A DNA stretch of 64,000 bases, from contig NZ_CP012670.1 of the NCBI RefSeq assembly GCF_004135735.1, positions 5,720,501-5,784,500 on the forward strand, in the 5' to 3' direction. Source of the stretch: Sorangium cellulosum. GTDB lineage: Bacteria > Myxococcota_A > Polyangia > Polyangiales > Polyangiaceae. Shown piece after piece: positions 59,673-64,000 of the stretch. The first letter of the stretch is position 1. Each line of letters starts with the position of its first letter. The notes beneath the pieces were generated by a model. That model was not told the origin of the DNA. It did not search any database and saw only the letters and a program-made list of their open reading frames with translations. A program made the translations under genes and the position numbers.

Positions 59673-60442
59673 CCTGGATCGCCGATCACGTTCATCGGCC
59701 GATGAAATGAGCCGCCTGGCGCGCCGCGAAGAGAACAAGCTCTTGGCGCCGCGGCGCCTTGGCGGCTCGAGATGCTGCTCTTTTCAGGCGGCTTCAACCC
59801 GCTTGTCGCCCTGGATCTTCTCAAGCGCGGCTCCGGAGGACCCCGCCCGCGTCGCCCTCCCGCGACCTCGCGGGAGGACCCCGCCCGCGTCGCCCTCCCT
59901 CGGGCACGAGGGTCCCCGCGGGCCGGTCGATTGGCGTTGACACCGGCCATGTGATCGTTCACATTGCGTCCAGGGGTACCTTGTGCTTCGCCCTTGGTGG
60001 GTCGCCATGCGCGCCGAGACCTTCGTCTTCTGACCGGTCTCGGCACCGGCTCCGTTCGCTCGGCCGTCGCGGAAGTGTTCGCCGATCGGTGGTGCTTGGC
60101 GTCTTGCCAGGGGTGATCCACCAGAGACCACGACAAGCCCTGCTGATTCGACGGCTGTCGTGAGCCCCTGGGCATTGTCCACTGGAATTTTCTTGGCAGT
60201 CCGGCGGGCGGGGCGGCCAGTTGGTAACTTCGGGGCGGCGTAACCCATGTTTGCGGCGGGCCATGCTCAGCCCCTCCTCGGACGCAGCGGTGTCATCACA
60301 CCGGCCCGGCCCGGTATCCGGTGCGCCAGGTCCTGTCACGCCGGGCGAGATGGGCTCCGCGGTGCGCGCGGCTGCGCCGAGGCATGGTCGCCAGATGCGG
60401 GTCCCCGCGCGTCGTCACCCCCTTGCATTATCGGAGAGCAAG
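59673..60442. other. intergenic region with operator 4
   Basis: No convincing gene. A 27-base direct repeat (starts GGAGGACCCCGCCCG) occurs at 59835 and 59873. The promoter-operator at 59937 lies in a segment related to that around 55804. Confidence 0.55.
59937..59963 (+). promoter_or_regulatory. candidate promoter with operator 4
   Basis: TTGACA (59937-59942) followed after seven bases by TGTGATCGTTCACA (59950-59963). The arrangement is the same as at 55804, with shared flanks (CGATTGG-GTTGACA). It faces the DUF1592-family gene, 480 bases on. Confidence 0.65.
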
Positions 60443-62152
60443 ATGAAGAAGCCGTCCTGGCACGAGCTCCGTTCCTCAAGAGAAGTCGCCGCCGTTTGCG
60501 CGCTCGCGTTCGCGGCCGCGTGCACGGGCACGCTGGGTGACCCGACGGATCGCGCCGGGGCGTCCTCCGCCGGAGACGATGGACCGGCGACGGGCGACGA
60601 TGGACCGTCGACGGGCTCGGGCCCTCCGCAGTTCCAACCCGCGGCCGGGATGCTGCGCCGCTTGACGAGGACGCAGTTCCGCAACGCCGTGCGCGACGTG
60701 TTCGGCGTGGAGGTCGACATCCATGAGCTCGACGCCGATAGCTGGAACGGGAGCTTTGCGGTCATCGGCGCCTCGACCGTCGTGACCTCGGAACGAGGCG
60801 TCGAGCAGTATCACACGGCCATCGAGGGCGCCGTCGACGCCGTGTTCGCGGATCCCGCGAAGCGGGACGAGCTCATCGGTTGCACGCCCAGCGGCGCGGA
60901 GAACGACGCTTGCGTGCGCGGCTACATCGAGGCGCTGGGGCTCCGCGCGTGGCGCCGCCCGCTCGAGACCGCCGAGCTCGACCGGCTCGTGTCCCTCGCC
61001 ACGACCACCGCGACCGAGCTCGGCAGCCCCGTCGAGGGCGCCCGCTGGGCGACGGTGGCGCTCTTCGCGTCCCCGAACTTCCTGTACCGCACGGAGCTCG
61101 GCGCTCCGAGCGCCGACGGGTCGCTGCGGTTGACGGGCTACGAGATGGCGTCCCGGCTCGCGTTCCTGGTGTGGAACAGCCTGCCGGACAAGGAGCTGCT
61201 CGACCAGGCCGCGAGCGGGATGCTCGATACGGTGGAGGGGGTCCGCGCCGCGGCGACGCGGCTGCTCGACGCGCCCGCTGGGCGGGAGGCGGTCGGCGCC
61301 TTCGCCGAGGAGTACATGCGGCTCGATCGGCTCGGCACGCAGGCGAAAGACGCAGCGCTGTTTCCGGAGTACGACCCCGCGCTGCAGGCGGCGATGGTCC
61401 GCGACATGCGAGGCACCTGGGAGGTCCTCGCGTTCGACGATCAGGCGAGCGCGCTCGACCTGTTCTCGACCACGAAGGCCGTCGTCAACGCGGAGCTCGC
61501 CCAGCTCTACGGCCTCGACACGACCGGCCTCGGCTCGAGCACCTTCGAGGTCCGCTCGTTGCCCGCGGACGGCCCGCGCATCGGGATCCTCGGCAAGGCG
61601 GGCTTCCTCTCGCAGTTCGCGAACCAGAAGGAGGGCTCCCCCACCCTGCGCGGCAAGTTCATGCGTGAGGCCCTGATGTGCACGACCGTCCCGCCGCCGC
61701 CCGGCAACGTCGATCTCGTGCTCGAGGATCCGCCCGCGGACAAGCCCCTCACGAAGCGTCAGCGGCTCGAGCTCCACCGGACCGCGCCTGCCTGCGCGGG
61801 CTGCCACGGGTTGATGGACCCGCTCGGCCTGCCGTTCGAGAACTTCGACGCGATCGGCCGCTACCGCACGACCGACCACGGCCTGCCGATCGATCCGAGC
61901 GGCAACTTCGACGGGGAGGACGTGGCCGACGCGCGCGACCTCGGCATGACCATCAGCTCGAGCGACGCCGTCGCCCGATGCCTCGTCCGCAAGTACTACG
62001 CGTACGCAACGGGCCACGAAGAGAGGGTCGTGGACCGCAGCGTGCTGGACACGCTGACCGCTTCGTTCGAGGCGTCGGGGTTCAAGCTGCGCGAGCTGGT
62101 CCTCGACGTCGTGACGCACGAAGCCTTCTCGTCCGTCGCCCCGCAACCCTGA
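60443..62152 (+). CDS. DUF1592/DUF1588/DUF1585-type lipoprotein
   Basis: Lipoprotein of 569 aa (GGAGAG before ATG; lipobox FAAAC). It carries the series of domains usually found together: about 70-130 (RRLTRTQFRNAVRDVFGVEV), a middle part (RWATVALFASPNFLYRTELG; YEMASRLAFLVWNSLPDKEL), and a heme-type motif CAGCH (PACAGCHGLMDPLGLPFENFDAIGRYR) near residue 450. The last part (CLVRKYYAYATGHEE) completes the set. The family is common in planctomycetes and myxobacteria. Function is not known; a c-type heme and a role in the periplasm are likely. The next gene, DUF1552, is its usual partner. Confidence 0.85.
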   Translation: MKKPSWHELRSSREVAAVCALAFAAACTGTLGDPTDRAGASSAGDDGPATGDDGPSTGSGPPQFQPAAGMLRRLTRTQFRNAVRDVFGVEVDIHELDADSWNGSFAVIGASTVVTSERGVEQYHTAIEGAVDAVFADPAKRDELIGCTPSGAENDACVRGYIEALGLRAWRRPLETAELDRLVSLATTTATELGSPVEGARWATVALFASPNFLYRTELGAPSADGSLRLTGYEMASRLAFLVWNSLPDKELLDQAASGMLDTVEGVRAAATRLLDAPAGREAVGAFAEEYMRLDRLGTQAKDAALFPEYDPALQAAMVRDMRGTWEVLAFDDQASALDLFSTTKAVVNAELAQLYGLDTTGLGSSTFEVRSLPADGPRIGILGKAGFLSQFANQKEGSPTLRGKFMREALMCTTVPPPPGNVDLVLEDPPADKPLTKRQRLELHRTAPACAGCHGLMDPLGLPFENFDAIGRYRTTDHGLPIDPSGNFDGEDVADARDLGMTISSSDAVARCLVRKYYAYATGHEERVVDRSVLDTLTASFEASGFKLRELVLDVVTHEAFSSVAPQP

Positions 62153-62167
62153 TCGCAGGTGCCTCCC

Positions 62168-63544
62168 ATGAAGAACAAAGCCTTGAACCGACGAACCGTT
62201 CTCCGGGGCCTGCTGGCGACGGGCGCCGCCGTGACCGTCCCGCTCCCGCTGCTGGAGATCATGCTGAACCAGAGCGGCACGGCGCTCGCTCAGACGAAGA
62301 CCCCGGTCTCGCCGCTCTACGTCACGTGGTTCTTCGGGAACGGCACGCTGCCCGGCCGCTGGAAGCCGACGCGCACGGGCTCCGGTCCGGCCTGGGACCT
62401 CAGCCCCCAGCTCCAGCCGCTCGCGGAGCTCAAGCCGTACCTCACGGTGATCAGCGGCCTCGAGAACAAGCTCGTGGTATCCGGCTTCGAGCACCCCACG
62501 GGGTCGGCGGGGGCCACGACCGGCGCGCCGCTCAGCGGGAACGCCGTGCGGGCCGCATCCATCGACCAGGTCGTCGCGAACGCCATCTCGGAGGGGGCGC
62601 CGTACCGCTCGCTCGAGGTGGGATTGACGCCGGCGACGCCGGGCGGCCCTCAGGACTCGCTGCACACGGTCTCGCACCGGGGGCCGAACTCGCGCAACAA
62701 CCCGGAGTTCGATCCGAGGGCCGTGTTCAACCGGTTGTTCATGGGCGGCGCGCCCGTGCCCGACGACGATGAGGCGGACCAGGCCACGAAGATCGCGAAC
62801 GTCCGGAAGAGCGTGCTCGACTCCATCCTGCAAGACGGCGCGAGGCTGCAGCAGCGGCTCGGGGCGGCCGACAGGCAGCGCGTGGAGCAGCACCTCGAGT
62901 CGATCCGCGCCATCGAGCGGCGCCTCGAGACGATGGCCCCCGGCGGCGGCTCGCCGCCGGCGTGCAGCAGCCCGACGGCGCCCACCGTCGGCAAGGACGC
63001 GCAGAGCGAGGCCCCCCCGGCGGTGAACGCCGCCATGGTCGAGCTCTCGGCGCTCGCGCTCGCCTGCGAGAGGACCCGCGTGCTCTCGTTCATGTTCTCG
63101 CTGCCCGCCGCGCACGTCTACTACCGGCACCTCGCGCAGGACATGAACGACGACTTTCACGACACCATCTGCCACGGGGATCCCGGGGATCAATCGGGTC
63201 AGCCTCGCGTCGACAAGGGCGTGATTTACACGATGGGCTGCCTGAACGAGTTCTTGACGAAGCTCAAGGACACGCCGCATGGCAGCTCGAACCTGCTCGA
63301 GAGCTCGCTCGTGTACATCACGTCCGACACCGCCTGGGGCAAGACGCACACGAGGACGGAGTGGCCGGTGCTCTTCGCCGGGAGAGCCGGAGGGCGGCTG
63401 CGCGGCGACGAGCACCACAGCTTCCCCGACGACAACCTGAGCAAGGCGCTCCTGACGATCGCCCAGATCATGGGCCTGAACGTGACGGAGATCGGCGTCG
63501 ACGCGGGGCGGGTCACGTCACCGCTCGCGGGCATCCAGGCCTGA
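62168..63544 (+). CDS. DUF1552 protein with Tat signal
   Basis: Protein of 458 aa. The start at 62168 is chosen over a GTG 9 bases upstream. The N-terminus has a twin-arginine signal (NRRTVLRGLLATGAAVTVPLPLLE), so it is exported folded. Family features are LYVTWFFGNGTLPGRWKP near the start and conserved blocks (ISGLENK, DQVVANAI, SLEVGLTP; FMFSLPAAHVYY; YITSDTAWGKTHTRTEWPVLFAGRAGGRL). The partner DUF1592-family gene lies 15 bases upstream. Substrate and reaction unknown. Confidence 0.88.
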   Translation: MKNKALNRRTVLRGLLATGAAVTVPLPLLEIMLNQSGTALAQTKTPVSPLYVTWFFGNGTLPGRWKPTRTGSGPAWDLSPQLQPLAELKPYLTVISGLENKLVVSGFEHPTGSAGATTGAPLSGNAVRAASIDQVVANAISEGAPYRSLEVGLTPATPGGPQDSLHTVSHRGPNSRNNPEFDPRAVFNRLFMGGAPVPDDDEADQATKIANVRKSVLDSILQDGARLQQRLGAADRQRVEQHLESIRAIERRLETMAPGGGSPPACSSPTAPTVGKDAQSEAPPAVNAAMVELSALALACERTRVLSFMFSLPAAHVYYRHLAQDMNDDFHDTICHGDPGDQSGQPRVDKGVIYTMGCLNEFLTKLKDTPHGSSNLLESSLVYITSDTAWGKTHTRTEWPVLFAGRAGGRLRGDEHHSFPDDNLSKALLTIAQIMGLNVTEIGVDAGRVTSPLAGIQA

Positions 63545-63607
63545 GCGCGGGGGCGCGCGAGCCCCCTTCATCGAGGGAGCTCGCGCGCTCATCGCATCGC
63601 CGCGAGG

Positions 63608-64000
63608 TCAGTTGCGGCCCAGGAAATCCATGAGCCACTGCATGGCCGGCCGCATGTTGCCGTTCGAGTGCTGGATGCCGGTGTTGTCCCGCCACGTGGT
63701 GCCGACGATGTACCCCCAGAGGGTGATGCCGGGGACGGCGGGGTGGTTCCAGAACATCGTGAACTGCTCCTCCATCACCTGCTTCTGCCGGTTGTCGTCC
63801 GCGATGCCGATGTCGTACTCGGTGATGTACACGGGCTTGCCCAGGGAGGCCATCTTGTCGAGGTACCCCTTCACGGTGCCGGTGTTGATCTTGTACGCGT
63901 CGTGGGCCTGCGCGCCGAGCGCGTCGACCGGCGCGCCCGCGTCGATGACCGCCCTCGCGATCCTCATGAAGTTGTTGTGATCGTTCTCGTACTCGATGTT
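63608..64000 (-). CDS. GH10 endo-xylanase, C-terminal part (cut by window end)
   Basis: Partial protein; the frame runs off the right edge (NIEYENDHNNFMRIARAVIDAG). The segment VDALGAQAHDAY and the nucleophile strand PVYITEYDIGI, with Glu as catalytic nucleophile, then FWNHPAVPGITLWGY and a final AMQWLMDFLGRN, are those of GH10 xylanases. It points back to the other hydrolases of the locus and ends about 60 bases after the DUF1552 gene. N-terminal part is outside the window. Confidence 0.88.
   Translation of the reverse strand, partial: NIEYENDHNNFMRIARAVIDAGAPVDALGAQAHDAYKINTGTVKGYLDKMASLGKPVYITEYDIGIADDNRQKQVMEEQFTMFWNHPAVPGITLWGYIVGTTWRDNTGIQHSNGNMRPAMQWLMDFLGRN

Noticed and set aside
55472..59963. 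CRP binding sites
   Set aside because: The half-sites are four bases apart, not six, and have central CG, which fits LacI-family sites better.
60476..63418. Open frame of 980 codons on the minus strand opposite the DUF1592-family/DUF1552 genes
   Set aside because: Antisense shadow across two genes with known domains on the other strand.

Overview
The window looks like chromosomal DNA of a large-genome myxobacterium, most likely a Sorangium/Polyangium-type member of the Polyangiales. The evidence is very high GC with strong G/C at third codon positions, many secreted lipoproteins whose signal peptide is followed by Gly/Ser/Ala/Thr tracts, an Hsp-type serine/threonine kinase fused to an ATPase and repeats, two C-terminal anchors of the MYXO-CTERM kind, and a short-chain dehydrogenase resembling 3-ketodihydrosphingosine reductase (Sorangium makes sphingolipids). 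No rRNA, tRNA or CRISPR array was seen.

0-8 kb: two paralogous LamG lipoproteins around a PEGA-like membrane protein, an alpha/beta hydrolase, a DUF1554-like lipoprotein and a methyltransferase. 7.5-8.7 kb: a VapC-type toxin-antitoxin pair whose toxin gene carries a frameshift, followed by the tail of a second copy. 8.7-14 kb: a compact class III lanthipeptide locus, with a three-domain synthetase, a 43-aa precursor gene with two labionin-type motifs, a stem-loop between them and a divergent ABC exporter.

14-40 kb: ordinary chromosome. It holds vWA lipoproteins, a membrane protein next to YbaK, an amidohydrolase, a DUF2243 protein, an MFS transporter, two SDRs, a DUF6178 protein, the large kinase and a Cys-rich lipoprotein.

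40.2-50.6 kb: an accessory region bounded by two directly repeated segments of about 0.5 kb. Each has an array of 43-bp repeats upstream of the same gene, intact on the left and truncated on the right. Inside lie an hsdR 5' fragment joined to an orphan RHS 3' end with a deaminase-like toxin tip, its probable immunity gene (4-bp overlap), a Cys-rich lipoprotein and a small lipoprotein operon between short inverted repeats.

50.7-64 kb: a PHP-domain metallohydrolase, then a plant-polysaccharide locus with a CE1-type esterase, a GH43-CBM6 enzyme, a circularly permuted GH16 lichenase like that of Fibrobacter, a DUF1592-family/DUF1552 pair and the end of a GH10 xylanase. Four sites matching a 14-bp palindrome, TGTGA-N-CG-N-TCACA with small deviations, lie in the intergenic spaces of this locus and suggest one regulator, probably LacI-family, controlling hemicellulose breakdown.
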